NCBI GenBank assembly: GCA_001002765.1
Contig: LCMS01000008.1
Coordinates: 1 to 58,028, forward strand
Length of the DNA: 58,028 nt
Source of the DNA: Candidatus Uhrbacteria bacterium GW2011_GWE2_46_68
GTDB lineage: Bacteria; Patescibacteriota; Patescibacteriia; UBA9934; GWF2-40-263
Reading direction: 5' to 3'
In this document: piece by piece, positions 1-9,800 of the stretch
How the letters are laid out: the number at the start of each line of letters is the position of its first letter
How positions within the stretch are numbered: position 1 is the stretch's first letter
Translations under genes and position numbers: made by a program
The notes under the pieces: generated by a model
The model's database searches: none
What the model was told of the DNA's origin: nothing
What the model saw: the letters and a program-made list of their open reading frames with translations, nothing else

Positions 1-16
1 CACAAAAAGTGAAAAC

Positions 17-62
17 TGTCCCTCCGAAGTCCCGCCAACGGCGGGACGAAGGGGGACTCTGT
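17..62. repeat. Dispersed hairpin repeat, type TCCCGCC-GGCGGGA
   Basis: A 46-base element with core TCCCGCCAACGGCGGGA (7-bp stem, 3-base loop), flanked by GTCCCTCCGAA and CGAAGGGG. A near-identical copy lies between the two tRNA-Ser genes at 35240-35285. Here it lies in frame with the copy A ORF, at the place where the other family members carry a different palindrome. Confidence 0.75.
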
Positions 63-103
63 CTTCTGAACCTCCTTTATCCGCTACTCTCCACGAAGCA
101 ATC

Positions 104-1279
104 ATGGATTCGGTTTCAAGTGTTCGTGATTCTCTTCCCAAAGAACACCGCGCGCATTTTGAAACTCTACGACAAGAGATCATTGATTTTACAAAAACTC
201 ACGGGATTTCCAGAGAATCTCTTGGTAAGCCCGATCTCCTCCGCGAGGCGACCGGCAAACTCTCCATTCCAGATCTCGAACGACTTGCCGATCTTCTTGA
301 GCGTTTTGAATATCTTCTCAAGAATGGGGAACCAAAGAAAGAAGACTATACCGAAGCCCTTGAGTATGCCGAAGAGTTTTATCATCTTCGCGAGCAATAT
401 GATTTCCAAGTCTCCCTTCTTGAACAAGTTGGGCTTCTCGAAAACGGAATGATCACGGGTATAGATGGTCATGAATATTCCATTCCAACTCTCGAACAAA
501 TTGCCATTCGTCTCTTTGAACGCCGTAGCGAACTTTTCACCAAACACGATCAAGGCTTTACCAAACTCCTCCTTGTTCCATTCGGGATGAGCCTTGATAC
601 TCTCCGAGAAACACTCAAACAATTCCTTCTTTCCCACAAGAAGTCCCATCCTTCCTTTGATCTTGATACTAATAATCCTCTCTGGATGCGTGAAGACTAT
701 CAAGGAGCAGACATAGGGGATTCTCCAAAGCTTGTCTATTATTCACAGTCTTTTGATCCGAAAGATCATCAAGGAAAGACAAAGATGGAGATACTTGAAG
801 AACAAGAAGACAATCAAGATTCCTTTCCTGGTTGGACTGTTCATCTTCTTCAGCCTTCTGATCCTTCCGATCCACATTCCCCGGGCTTTGCTTCCATTCC
901 CCGTGAAGGCCGAGGAACACCCCAGGGAGACCTCGTCGCTCGACCTCCTCTTGAAGCAGGTAAAACCCCCAGTGAATATCTTTCCATTTTTCAAGGAGCT
1001 CAAGGTGATAAAGACTCTCCCTATCATGGTGAAACAGGCACGACTCCCGAAGATTGGATCACAGCCTTTATGATTCATCTTTTGGAAACAGGAAAACCAA
1101 TGGATAACTGGCAAAATGACAAAGAAAGCATTTCTTACCTTATAGGAGCTTTTTTTCATTCCACCGTTACTGTGCCGCGTGCGTGTTGGGGTCGTAGTGC
1201 TCACCATGTCAGTCTTGGCGTGGATGTTCCTTGGCGTCAGACCGGAGGATTCGGCTCTCGTTTTTCGGTCATGATTTAA
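104..1279 (+). CDS. Tandem-family protein, copy A; variable C-terminus (putative DGR-type target)
   Basis: Not assignable to a named enzyme. It shares most residues with copies B, C, D and E (51555, 52827, 54150, 57667): an N-terminal helical part starting MDSVSSVRDSLP, then a conserved middle with GWTVHLLQPSDPSDPHSPGF and GETGTTPEDWI. The last ~40 residues (after GAFF) differ strongly from the other copies and end in GSRFSVMI. A C-terminal variable stretch ending in a G-x-R motif resembles C-type-lectin-fold proteins diversified by retroelements (inference). The frame stays open upstream to base 2, and LHEAI just before the chosen Met aligns with the other copies. The true start may therefore be outside the window, or the N-terminus was replaced by the hairpin repeat at 17-62. 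Confidence 0.8.
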   Translation: MDSVSSVRDSLPKEHRAHFETLRQEIIDFTKTHGISRESLGKPDLLREATGKLSIPDLERLADLLERFEYLLKNGEPKKEDYTEALEYAEEFYHLREQYDFQVSLLEQVGLLENGMITGIDGHEYSIPTLEQIAIRLFERRSELFTKHDQGFTKLLLVPFGMSLDTLRETLKQFLLSHKKSHPSFDLDTNNPLWMREDYQGADIGDSPKLVYYSQSFDPKDHQGKTKMEILEEQEDNQDSFPGWTVHLLQPSDPSDPHSPGFASIPREGRGTPQGDLVARPPLEAGKTPSEYLSIFQGAQGDKDSPYHGETGTTPEDWITAFMIHLLETGKPMDNWQNDKESISYLIGAFFHSTVTVPRACWGRSAHHVSLGVDVPWRQTGGFGSRFSVMI

Positions 1280-1324
1280 TTTGCTCATTCCGTGCAGCTT
1301 ACTGCGCGGAGATTCATTTTTTCT

Positions 1325-2260
1325 ATGCCTCAAAAATATAAAACAGCCTTGGTGACCGGAGGAGCGGGGTTTATCGGATCCCATATCGTCGATGCGCTCA
1401 TTCGTCGGCATATAAAGGTATATGTGGTGGATGATCTTTCCCGCGGGCTTACCAAAAATGTGAATCCAAATGCACATTTCACCAAAATGTCTATTTTGAA
1501 TCCACAGTTACCAAAGCTCATGGAACGGATCAAACCTGATATCGTTTTTCATTGCGCGGCCCAGATTGATGTGCGCAAAGCTGTGGAAGATCCCGCCTTT
1601 GACGCCGAGGCCAATATTTTAGGCACGCTTAAGGTGGCGCATCTTGCCGGAAAACTTGGCGCCAAAAAATTTATTTTTTGCTCCACAGGCGGAGCCATGT
1701 ATTCCGATACCGCACGTCCTCCTTATAGTGAAAAAATTTCCGCTGACCCCATTTCTCCTTATGGCATTGCCAAGCGTTCAGCGGAAATGTATCTCTATTT
1801 TGAACACATGGTGCATGGCATGCCGTTTGTGGCGCTTCGATACGCCAATGTGTATGGGCCGCGTCAACGCTGCGATGGGGAAGCGGGAGTCATCGCGATT
1901 TTTGGAAAAAAGATGCTCGAAGGAAAACAAGCAGTGATCAATGGAGAGGGAAAACAAACACGCGATTATGTGTATATCGATGATGTGGTGCGCGCCAATA
2001 TGCTTGCGATGACTCATCCTGTCAGCGGCATTTATCATATTGGCACAAGCATACAAACAAGTGTGAATACGCTTTTTCGTAAAATCAAAAAACTCACCAA
2101 GTCCTCCGTACCTGAACGCCACGAGTCGGCTTGTCCTGGTGAAGTCATGCGTTCCGCGCTCGATTATCGCAAGGCAAAAAAAGAATTAGGATGGGTGCCG
2201 CAGGTATCATTGGATGAGGGATTAAAGAAAACGATTGCGTGGATGCAAATGCATACGTAG
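1325..2260 (+). CDS. NAD-dependent epimerase/dehydratase (GalE-like)
   Basis: Extended short-chain dehydrogenase family, most like UDP-glucose/UDP-N-acetylglucosamine 4-epimerases, which invert the 4-hydroxyl of nucleotide sugars used for surface glycans. The N-terminal Rossmann motif TGGAGFIGSH binds NAD. The catalytic triad is visible as S in STGGAMYSD and Y-x3-K in PYGIAKRSAE. RYANVYGPRQ and TRDYVYIDDV are typical family blocks. The start is placed at the Met of MPQKYKTALVTGG, because the ORF-track start (1292) adds 11 residues unlike the family. Length ~311 aa is normal. The TAG stop lies inside a perfect 28-bp palindrome. Substrate cannot be set from sequence alone. Confidence 0.88.
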   Translation: MPQKYKTALVTGGAGFIGSHIVDALIRRHIKVYVVDDLSRGLTKNVNPNAHFTKMSILNPQLPKLMERIKPDIVFHCAAQIDVRKAVEDPAFDAEANILGTLKVAHLAGKLGAKKFIFCSTGGAMYSDTARPPYSEKISADPISPYGIAKRSAEMYLYFEHMVHGMPFVALRYANVYGPRQRCDGEAGVIAIFGKKMLEGKQAVINGEGKQTRDYVYIDDVVRANMLAMTHPVSGIYHIGTSIQTSVNTLFRKIKKLTKSSVPERHESACPGEVMRSALDYRKAKKELGWVPQVSLDEGLKKTIAWMQMHT

Positions 2261-2284
2261 GGGTGAACGGCCGTTCACCCCTAC
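2257..2284. repeat. Perfect palindromic repeat (GTAGGGG...CCCCTAC type)
   Basis: A 28-base perfect inverted repeat, GTAGGGGTGAACGG followed by its exact complement. It contains the stop codon of the upstream epimerase and lies 26 bases before the tsaC start. It belongs to the same GTAGGGG-bounded class of hairpins found in and around the 13960 transposase (14224-14754, 15547, 20291). It could also act as a weak transcription or mRNA-stability element, since no T-run follows. Confidence 0.85.
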
Positions 2285-2310
2285 CGGATATTGGATTGAA
2301 ATTTTATAAC

Positions 2311-2931
2311 ATGCCCCACATCACCCAATCACAATTGACGCGAGCGGTGCAGATACTCAAACAAGGCGGCGTCGTTCTCTTTCCCACCGAGACAGTGTAT
2401 GGCCTTGCGGCAGATGCAACAAACAGAAAAGCTCTACGACGTTTGCGCTTACTCAAGGGTCGCGCTAGAGAAAAAACGTTCCCCTTGATTGTTTCAAGTT
2501 TTGCCATGGCAAAACGTTATGCGATTTTTTCCCCGCGACTTTTAGCGCTTGCAAAGCGTTATTGGCCGGGGGCGTTGACCATCATCGCTCCCGTACGTCC
2601 TCAATCCGGATTAGCACCAGATGTTATTTGTCATGGCACGATTGCGATTCGTGTTTCCTCTCATCCTGTGGCAAGATCGCTTTCCCGTCGCTTGAACGGG
2701 CCGATCATCGCCACTTCGGCCAATCATTCGGGCGATCCGTGCGCATATACCACCAAAGAAGCTCTGGCCTCGCTTGGAAAATCCGTAGAGATACTTTTGG
2801 ACGCGGGGCCTCTTTCTAAACGCGCATCCTCGACTATCATCAAAGAAGAAGACGGAAAGATCACGGTGTTAAGGCGAGGGAGCATTAAAATACCAAAATG
2901 GTATGTGGCCGAGAGCAAAAAAAAGCTATAG
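2311..2931 (+). CDS. tsaC: L-threonylcarbamoyladenylate synthase (TsaC/Sua5/YrdC)
   Basis: Makes threonylcarbamoyl-AMP from Thr, bicarbonate and ATP, the first step of t6A37 tRNA modification. YrdC-domain signatures are clear: GGVVLFPTETVYGLAADA near the N-terminus, a K-x-R-x2-K like LKGRAREKTFPL, RYWPGALTI, IAIRVSSHP and the SANHSGDP block. Length ~206 aa fits TsaC rather than the longer Sua5. The start is the Met of MPHITQSQLTRA; the ORF-track start would read through the palindrome. The 3' end overlaps rsmA by 29 bases, implying translational coupling of two RNA-modification genes. Confidence 0.92.
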   Translation: MPHITQSQLTRAVQILKQGGVVLFPTETVYGLAADATNRKALRRLRLLKGRAREKTFPLIVSSFAMAKRYAIFSPRLLALAKRYWPGALTIIAPVRPQSGLAPDVICHGTIAIRVSSHPVARSLSRRLNGPIIATSANHSGDPCAYTTKEALASLGKSVEILLDAGPLSKRASSTIIKEEDGKITVLRRGSIKIPKWYVAESKKKL

Positions 2932-3715
2932 CCAAAATTTTCTTAAAGATCGCCATGTGCTCGCGAAGATTATTGAAGCTTCCGAAATTCAAAAAGGGGA
3001 AAGAGTGCTTGAAATCGGATCGGGAACCGGGGAGTTGACCCAAGTCTTGGTGGACGCAGGAGCGCAAGTGCTGGCCGTGGAATTAGATCATGATCTCATT
3101 CCCATTCTGACAAAACGCTTCGGAGCATCTATTGATCTTGTAAAAGGAGATATTTTTGACGTGATTCCATCGGGAATCTCGGTAGAAATAAAAACGTCTA
3201 CAAAGACTATCACTTTAGAAGAAGGGAAGTATAAGATCGTGGCGAATATTCCCTATGCGATCACTTCTCCTATTTTGGAAAGATTTTTATCAATTTCCCC
3301 GCGACCATCAAGTCTTATTCTCACTATTCAACGAGAGGTCGCGGATAGGATCATGGCAGAACCTCCTGATATGAGTTTGTTATCCGTTGTCTGTCAACTC
3401 TATGGACAATGTCGTCGCGTCCTCAAAGTCTCCAAAGGCGCATTTGCACCTGTACCAAAAGTGGATTCTGCGGTTATGCGGTTCGATCTTTTGAAAGATC
3501 ATCAACCAAAATATATTGAGCCTGTGGTTGCGTTAGCCAAACAAGGATTTTCTGCCAGGCGTAAGCAATTACACCACAATCTTCATGGCTTCCAGGGAAT
3601 AACCGAAACACAGGTCAAAGAGACCCTTGTAAAGATGGGACTCGATCCGCGTGTGCGCGCGGAAAATCTTACGCCACCACAATGGATGGATTTACACGCA
3701 CGATTATTTTTTTAA
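2903..3715 (+). CDS. rsmA: 16S rRNA (adenine1518/1519-N6) dimethyltransferase
   Basis: RsmA/KsgA dimethylates two adjacent adenosines in the 3'-terminal hairpin of 16S rRNA during small-subunit maturation. Visible motifs: N-terminal KKSYSQNFLKD, SAM-binding VLEIGSGTGELT (motif I), acidic VELD (motif II), catalytic NIPYAI (N-[IL]-P-Y, motif IV), and C-terminal FSARRKQLHHNL. Length 270 aa is typical. It overlaps tsaC and is followed by a strong intrinsic terminator, so the tsaC-rsmA pair ends here. Confidence 0.94.
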   Translation: MWPRAKKSYSQNFLKDRHVLAKIIEASEIQKGERVLEIGSGTGELTQVLVDAGAQVLAVELDHDLIPILTKRFGASIDLVKGDIFDVIPSGISVEIKTSTKTITLEEGKYKIVANIPYAITSPILERFLSISPRPSSLILTIQREVADRIMAEPPDMSLLSVVCQLYGQCRRVLKVSKGAFAPVPKVDSAVMRFDLLKDHQPKYIEPVVALAKQGFSARRKQLHHNLHGFQGITETQVKETLVKMGLDPRVRAENLTPPQWMDLHARLFF

Positions 3716-3737
3716 AACCTGTGCAAAACTTTTTAAA

Positions 3738-3764
3738 AACTTCTGGGGTTACCGGAGGTTTTTT
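3738..3764 (+). terminator. Intrinsic terminator after rsmA
   Basis: AACTTCTGG-GGTTA-CCGGAGGTT forms a 9-bp stem (with G-U pairs) and 5-base loop, followed directly by TTTT. It lies 22 bases after the rsmA stop. Confidence 0.8.
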
Positions 3765-3772
3765 GTTATACT
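3764..3772 (+). promoter_or_regulatory. Extended -10 promoter for the 3826-13874 unit
   Basis: TGTTATACT matches an extended -10 (TGnTATAnT) and starts in the tail of the rsmA terminator. No good -35 is seen 17 bases upstream. It leaves a ~45-base leader before the ATG at 3826, with GAGG as a possible ribosome site. Confidence 0.5.
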
Positions 3773-3825
3773 GAGAAAGCAAGCAATCCTCGTGAGTTCA
3801 GTGAAAAATCACAGAGGATGCGGAT

Positions 3826-4500
3826 ATGCCAAAGAGTTTCCAATCGGATCGGCAGCATCACGAACTTTCCTCCGAGCAGAAGGTCGGTTTTTTGTTATTG
3901 ATGATTTTAGGTGTGGGGGGATTGGTACTCGGATTTCGTTCCATGCGCTCCAGTTTATATCGCCCATTTGAAGAACAAGTGATGGAATATGCGGGCCAGG
4001 ATTTCTTGACATCCAGTGAAGCGGAAGAAAAACAAAAACAAGAACAAAAAAATATTGATACGGATGGAGATACATTAAGCGATTACGATGAGCTCTACGT
4101 CTTTAAGACAAGTCCTTATCTTCCTGATACAGATTCTGATGGGTATAGCGATGATGTGGAGGTTTTTTCGAGCAATGACCCCAATTGCCCCATGGGATCG
4201 GACTGTACTGTGATTTCTGCCGAGACGGCAGGAAGCGATGAAGTGGACACAGCCGAAATGCTCGAAGGAGTGGGAGTGGATGGAGAACAAGTAGAGTCTT
4301 TGCAAACACAAGAGGAAATCATGGCCTACTTTATGAGCATGACTCCTGATCAAATTCGGGAGATGCTTTTGGAGGCCGGGGTTACAAAAGAAGAGATTGA
4401 TGCATTAAGTGATGAAGAGATTCAAAGTTTGTTCGACGCTTCGCTCACCGAGGCTCTCGCTTCCGGATCGCTCGATCAAACACAAATCGAAACCGAATAA
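3826..4500 (+). CDS. Membrane-anchored protein with thrombospondin-3-like Ca-binding repeats
   Basis: Unknown specific function. One N-terminal membrane segment (VGFLLLMILGVGGLVLGF, ~residues 20-38) is followed by an extracytoplasmic part. Near residues 75-110 are two DxDxDxxxD repeats, DTDGDTLSDYDE and DTDSDGYSDDVE, typical of thrombospondin type-3/EF-hand-like calcium-binding loops. The C-terminal ~70 residues are acidic and helical (PDQIREMLLEAGVTKEEIDAL). The stop is 3 bases before the next gene, so it is co-expressed with the giant Cys-rich protein and is probably part of the same surface apparatus (inference). Confidence 0.75.
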   Translation: MPKSFQSDRQHHELSSEQKVGFLLLMILGVGGLVLGFRSMRSSLYRPFEEQVMEYAGQDFLTSSEAEEKQKQEQKNIDTDGDTLSDYDELYVFKTSPYLPDTDSDGYSDDVEVFSSNDPNCPMGSDCTVISAETAGSDEVDTAEMLEGVGVDGEQVESLQTQEEIMAYFMSMTPDQIREMLLEAGVTKEEIDALSDEEIQSLFDASLTEALASGSLDQTQIETE

Positions 4501-4503
4501 CGT

Positions 4504-6837
4504 ATGTTTGGCGTTTTCAAAATAAAAATAAAAAGGGCAGGGAAAATAAGCGTCTTTAGTATTGTATTGACCGTGCTTTTGTTTGCCGGTTTTTTCCAAC
4601 CGATTTTTGTGCAAGCGCAAGTGGACCCTATCGCCACCACCGAGGCTGCACTTGAAACAGCATCCGGGGCTGTTCCTGGAATATACGCGAATCCTCCCGA
4701 AGGCGCGGCAAAGGCATTGGAAACCACGGATGAAAAAATCATCAAACCTACCATTCAAGTCGCGCTTTTAAGTGCGCTTCTCAATCTGGGGACTTTTGTA
4801 TTCGATCGTCTTGCCTATGATGCGGCCATGGCGGTCGCCACAGGAGGTGAGGGTCAATCACTACTCATTTGGGACAAGTCGGCTGTGGATAATTGGGCGC
4901 AATTTGGTTTGGATGTGGCAGGGGAGGCGATGGGATCTTTATCCGAGCTTTCCGGAGAGTTGCTCGACATCAAGTTTAATCTTTGTACACCCGAAGATCC
5001 TTTGATTCTTTTGGCTTTACAGCTTTCAATCAAACAAGCCTATCAACCCGAAGAGCCAAAATGTGATTTTCGTGATATCCAAAAAAATTGGAGCTCTTTT
5101 CTTTCCTCCACAGTGAGTCGTTATGTCACTCCCGAGGGGATCAGCCAGACGGTACTGGAAACATTTGGCAAAGGATTGCGGCCGGGAAATAACGAGCTAA
5201 GCGCAGCCATTGGTCTCAATATCAAGGTGCATGAGCAAGTGGCTCAAGCGAAATGGAAAAACTTTTTTACTCAAAATGCTTCGGATGGATTCCAGGATGT
5301 GCGGGATTTTTTAACCGGAACCGTCAAAACCCCGGCCTCCATTTTAAAGACAAAGTTTGAAGAAGACGTGGTCAAAGCGGAAGATAAAAAAGTAAATTTG
5401 ACCATGAGCGCGGTTTTGGAAAACACCCATCTTATCTCTGGTATGTTTTTGCAGGCAGCCAGTGTGTTTACCAATACGCTTTTATCCCAACTCCTCAACA
5501 AACTATATACAGGGTTGTTTGATATTGAACCTACGGAAATTGATTTATCCGATTATGAAGGCGTGTCGGTTGGAAGCATGGAAGATGCGGAGGAAAGTTT
5601 TTCACGCATCGTGACAACAAATCCCATTTCTGTAACCGAATATAATGCGTTGAGCGAATTTGTCGTATGTCCAAGCGGGGGAGTCATGAACCGCAATCTT
5701 AACAATTGTGTCATGGATGCAAATCTCGCGGCTGCAGTAGCGCGCGGGGAAACATCCGGAGAAACTTCTCTTACGGTGCAAGAAGCGATCGATGAAGGGT
5801 TGTTGCGCGGAGATTGGCCGCTTATTTCCCCTGAAGATTTGGCACGCAATCAAGACCCCTATTGCTATACCTATGGGTATTGCTATGGCAATGTCGTTAA
5901 AATGCGCAAAGCGCGCATTGTTCCGGTTGGATGGGAAATGGCTGCCATGCGCAACAGTTCTTCCAATCCTTCCACGCTTCAGGAAATTGTGGATGGATTC
6001 GATGATTGTGATGCAAACGGGAATATTGATGATGACACGCACAAGTGGTGCCATTTGATTGACCCCAATTGGGTGCTCAAATATCCAGACACACAATGTC
6101 GCGCTATAGCCATGGGTGAGATTATGACAACTTCACTGTCGTCCGGGCGTGCAAGTTCTTGTGTGGATACCCCAAGTTGCATTGAGGAAAATGGAGAAGG
6201 ACAGTGTATCGGCGGGTATGGGTATTGTGTGCGTGAGAAAAATACGTGGCAGTTTCGCGGGCAAGAATGTCCAAGCGAGTATGCCACATGTCTCTCGTTT
6301 ACCGAAAATTATTCCGGTGAAAAAGTGAATTATCTTTTGGATACCGTGGACTTTAGCGTGTGTGACAGCGAAAACGCGGGGTGCGAGTGGCTACGTACCA
6401 ATCAATATTATAACGATGGGGGAACACTTTCCGATACAAGCGATGATTCCTATGGTTGGCTTGGGCCAAACGAAACATTTGATACAGCCGCGCGCGCGGC
6501 ATCAGTGCAGTATGCCGGCACCTCACGATCCACAAGTCCCATCACCTATATGGCAGACTCCGGAACGGCCTATACATACAACCGCTATGCTTATGAGGAT
6601 CGCGTGTACTTTAATCATGAAGTCGAGGCTTGTACCTCAAGTGATGCGGGATGCGGTGAGTTTTACGAAATTGACAACGGGCTTACCTTAAACGTCATTC
6701 AAAATTCCAGTTTTGAAGATGATGAAGATGATGACAATGTCCCTGATTCTTGGAGCCGGATTATGTTTGGACCGATGAAACCGCACAGATCGTGCAACAA
6801 GGAATCACGCTTTCACCACACGCTTTTTATACCTTGA
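4504..6837 (+). CDS. Giant Cys-rich secreted protein, 5' segment (frame broken near 6749)
   Basis: Begins with a positively charged start and a signal peptide (VFSIVLTVLLFAGFF...VQAQ), so it is exported. The first ~350 residues are helical with hydrophobic stretches (ALLSALLNLGTFVFDRLAYDAA) and no domain I can name. After ~residue 390 the protein becomes Cys-rich, with motif C-x5-G-C-x2-aromatic (CDSENAGCEW, CTSSDAGCGEF). The frame stops at 6837, but true coding shifts to another frame near 6749. Adding one G at TTGGAGCC would give NVPDSWEPDYVWTDE and join this segment to the 6750-13874 ORF as one ~3,123-residue protein. The last ~28 residues listed here are therefore out of frame. Confidence 0.8.
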   Translation: MFGVFKIKIKRAGKISVFSIVLTVLLFAGFFQPIFVQAQVDPIATTEAALETASGAVPGIYANPPEGAAKALETTDEKIIKPTIQVALLSALLNLGTFVFDRLAYDAAMAVATGGEGQSLLIWDKSAVDNWAQFGLDVAGEAMGSLSELSGELLDIKFNLCTPEDPLILLALQLSIKQAYQPEEPKCDFRDIQKNWSSFLSSTVSRYVTPEGISQTVLETFGKGLRPGNNELSAAIGLNIKVHEQVAQAKWKNFFTQNASDGFQDVRDFLTGTVKTPASILKTKFEEDVVKAEDKKVNLTMSAVLENTHLISGMFLQAASVFTNTLLSQLLNKLYTGLFDIEPTEIDLSDYEGVSVGSMEDAEESFSRIVTTNPISVTEYNALSEFVVCPSGGVMNRNLNNCVMDANLAAAVARGETSGETSLTVQEAIDEGLLRGDWPLISPEDLARNQDPYCYTYGYCYGNVVKMRKARIVPVGWEMAAMRNSSSNPSTLQEIVDGFDDCDANGNIDDDTHKWCHLIDPNWVLKYPDTQCRAIAMGEIMTTSLSSGRASSCVDTPSCIEENGEGQCIGGYGYCVREKNTWQFRGQECPSEYATCLSFTENYSGEKVNYLLDTVDFSVCDSENAGCEWLRTNQYYNDGGTLSDTSDDSYGWLGPNETFDTAARAASVQYAGTSRSTSPITYMADSGTAYTYNRYAYEDRVYFNHEVEACTSSDAGCGEFYEIDNGLTLNVIQNSSFEDDEDDDNVPDSWSRIMFGPMKPHRSCNKESRFHHTLFIP

Positions 6838-9800
6838 GTTTTTATGCGCGTGAGGAGGAAACCAGTGAAGTGGATTTGCAAGTGTATCTCACCTTGGTGG
6901 ATGCACAGGGGGATGCCGTGGATCTTTCCGGCTATTCGTACGGAGGAGACTGTACGCGTTTAGCAAATATTTTTACGATCGGAGCATCGATTGATGAAAG
7001 CGAATGGACACGTTATTCTTGCACCTTTACGACCGCCGATGAGACAACCTATGCCGAGGTTTCAGTCGGTTCTGATGAAAACATCTTTTTTGACGCAATC
7101 CAGCTTGAGTATGGCGAAAACGCGAATGATTTTGTTGAAGGTTATAATGACAATACCCTCACCTCCACGTACTTGATCGCTCCGCCCGATTATCTCGGAT
7201 GTGAAGGAGATGAAGATGATCCAAGCGCTTGTGACAACTATGCGCAAGTGTGTGCGTCCGCGGAAGCCGGATGTTTGTTGTATACGCCGCAAGATGGTGA
7301 TCCGTCGGTCCCGGCCATTTTATCCTCAAGCGACGAATGTCCGGACGAGTGCGTGGGTTATACCACCTATAAGCAAGAATCCACCCTGTACGACAGCGAA
7401 GAATTTCCCTTGTATTTCATTGAAGATCGCGCTGTCGCTTGCACCGAGCAATATGCGGGTTGTGAAAGTTTTACAAATTTAAGCGCCGTGGAAACCGGAG
7501 GAGAAACAGCCGAGTCTTACACCTATTTGCGTCCCTGTCTGACCGAGGAAATGTCAGACGGCACCAGCGACAAAGAATCCTCCACATTTTTTACATGGGA
7601 GGGGTCAGATGTGGAGGGGTATCAATTGCGTACCTGGCAACTTCTTGAATCCAATGGAAGCGATAGCGCCACCCTGACATTCGTTGCTTCTGCGGAAACC
7701 GAACAAGATATCGGTCAGGCTCCTTGTACACAATGGAATGTCACATCAGAGACAACGATCGCTTGCGATGACATAACAGGTGCACATTTGGTGGACATTG
7801 CCAGGGATGATACATGCGATCAGCATGACGACATTTTTGAAAATCCCGATTGTCGCGAGTTTTTTGACAGCGAAGGAAAAGTGCACTATCGCCTGTGGTC
7901 ACAAACCATTTCGGTGACCGATGCATGTGTGGCTTATCGTTTGGATAATGCCGAGCAATTGGATTGCGAGGATTCGGGCGGGTATTGGACAAGCGCAGGC
8001 GCATGTCGTTATTTCGGTTTTTCGGAAGAAAGCACACAGTGTCCTGTCTCTTCGGTTGGGTGTCGTGAATATACCGGCGGCGCCGGACGCAATGCTTCCA
8101 CGGTTTTTTCCGATACATTTGAAGACGGTGATGTGGCCGGATATGAAACCACTTATGCGATATCATCTTTGAGCAACGAGTCCGTTGCCACAGACGGTCA
8201 CTCTCTCAAAATCGTTATTCCTCCCTCCATAACTTTGGGGTATGTAAAGACTCTTCAGTCCTACGCGGTTTCCGCCACTCCATCAACCATTTTTGATTCC
8301 ACAGATGCGACGAGCTGTACTTCCGGATCCATTGTGGGTTCTTTCTGTGAGATTGATGCGGACGGAGATGGAACAGTGGATTGTTCGATTGAGGAAGCGG
8401 ATAATTCCTGCGGAACCTTGGATGATACACTCGTGGAAGGTAAAACTTTTGTGTTGAGTTTCTGGGCCAAGGGAAATGGAAATCTTTATGTGGAATTGGT
8501 AGAGGCCGGAGGGGGCGGGACAGCTCATGATTTTGTGGATGCCACTGATGCCACAGTAACGTCCATTGCCCTTGACGGTTCTTGGCAGTTGTATGAACTG
8601 GGACCCCTGGACACCAGTGACTTCACAGATTTTGATGACAGTGCGGTTTTGCGCTGGAGCGCGGATGCAAACGTTACTTTTTACCTTGATAATATCTCGC
8701 TCAAACAAGCGGAGGAGAACATTACTCTTATAAAAGATTCCTGGGTCGTGCCTTCCACATGCGATCAAACTCCCACGGGTGTGGATGCGGATCAGTATTA
8801 CCTCGGCTGCGAAGCGTATACCGACAGCGAGGGAGAAGATGCGTATGCCTATCAATTTTCCGATTTATGCCGCGAGGATGCAGTGGGATGCAAAGCTTTT
8901 TACGATACGCAAGAGAGTGACTCGGAATATACTCAAGTCTTTAGCGCGCGTTGCGAAAATCACACGGCAGGCGATCCCGCCGATCCGGTTGCGGTTTCTT
9001 CCACGACAAATTGTGTCGTGGACGGTGTCACTTATTGTGCGATTACCACAGGACGTTCTTATTGTTTGTTTGATTTTGACGGTTCGCTGCCTGTGGATCT
9101 TCCTTCCGATTCCACCATGAGTGTGATTTTGGGTCCTGAGGCTGTTGTGGTTACAAACGACACTCCGCGTCATTTGATCGAAAGCGATAGTATGACATGT
9201 TCAGACGCAGCAGTCGGGTGTCAGGAATTGGGATTTCCAACGTATTCCCAAGATAAAACCGAAGTGACGGAGTTTACCTCGGTTTACTTTATCAATGACC
9301 CCGAAAGTTACGGAGACATTTTGTGCGATGATGAAGCGTTGTTTTGTGAGGCGTGGACAGGGACCGAGCAGGGAACGTATTACTACAAAGACCCTGTGGA
9401 TCAAACGTGTACGTATGAAACCGAAGTAACGGTTGGAAGTGTGGAGTATTCGGGGTGGTTTAGATCTGATGCACAAGAACCTTGTTATTGGACAGATGTT
9501 GATGGGGATGAGGCTTTTACCTCGGCCGATACTGCGTATTTGATTTCCGGAACCCAGGCCGGTATTTGGCGAAATGGGGATGATGCGTATGTGGGCTGGG
9601 TTGCGGAGTGCAAATCAACTTATGATTTGTGTTCCGAGTTTATTGATCCTATGGATGTGGCCGCCGGGCTGTATGAGGATGGCATGTCCTATTATTATCT
9701 TGATGATGAAGAGCTTGATGAAAGCACTTTGCGCGACAGCGAACGTTGCAGTGGGAAGGTGAGTCAAAAAGAAGGCTGTGCGCTTTTCTTAAACACTACA

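Noticed and set aside
9-452. 147-aa ORF overlapping copy A
   Set aside because: Alternative frame of the conserved family gene; the same shadow recurs at 51580 and 52939.
5602-6096. Minus-strand ORFs inside the giant Cys-rich gene
   Set aside because: Shadows produced by the biased composition of the plus-strand gene; no ribosome sites or family features.
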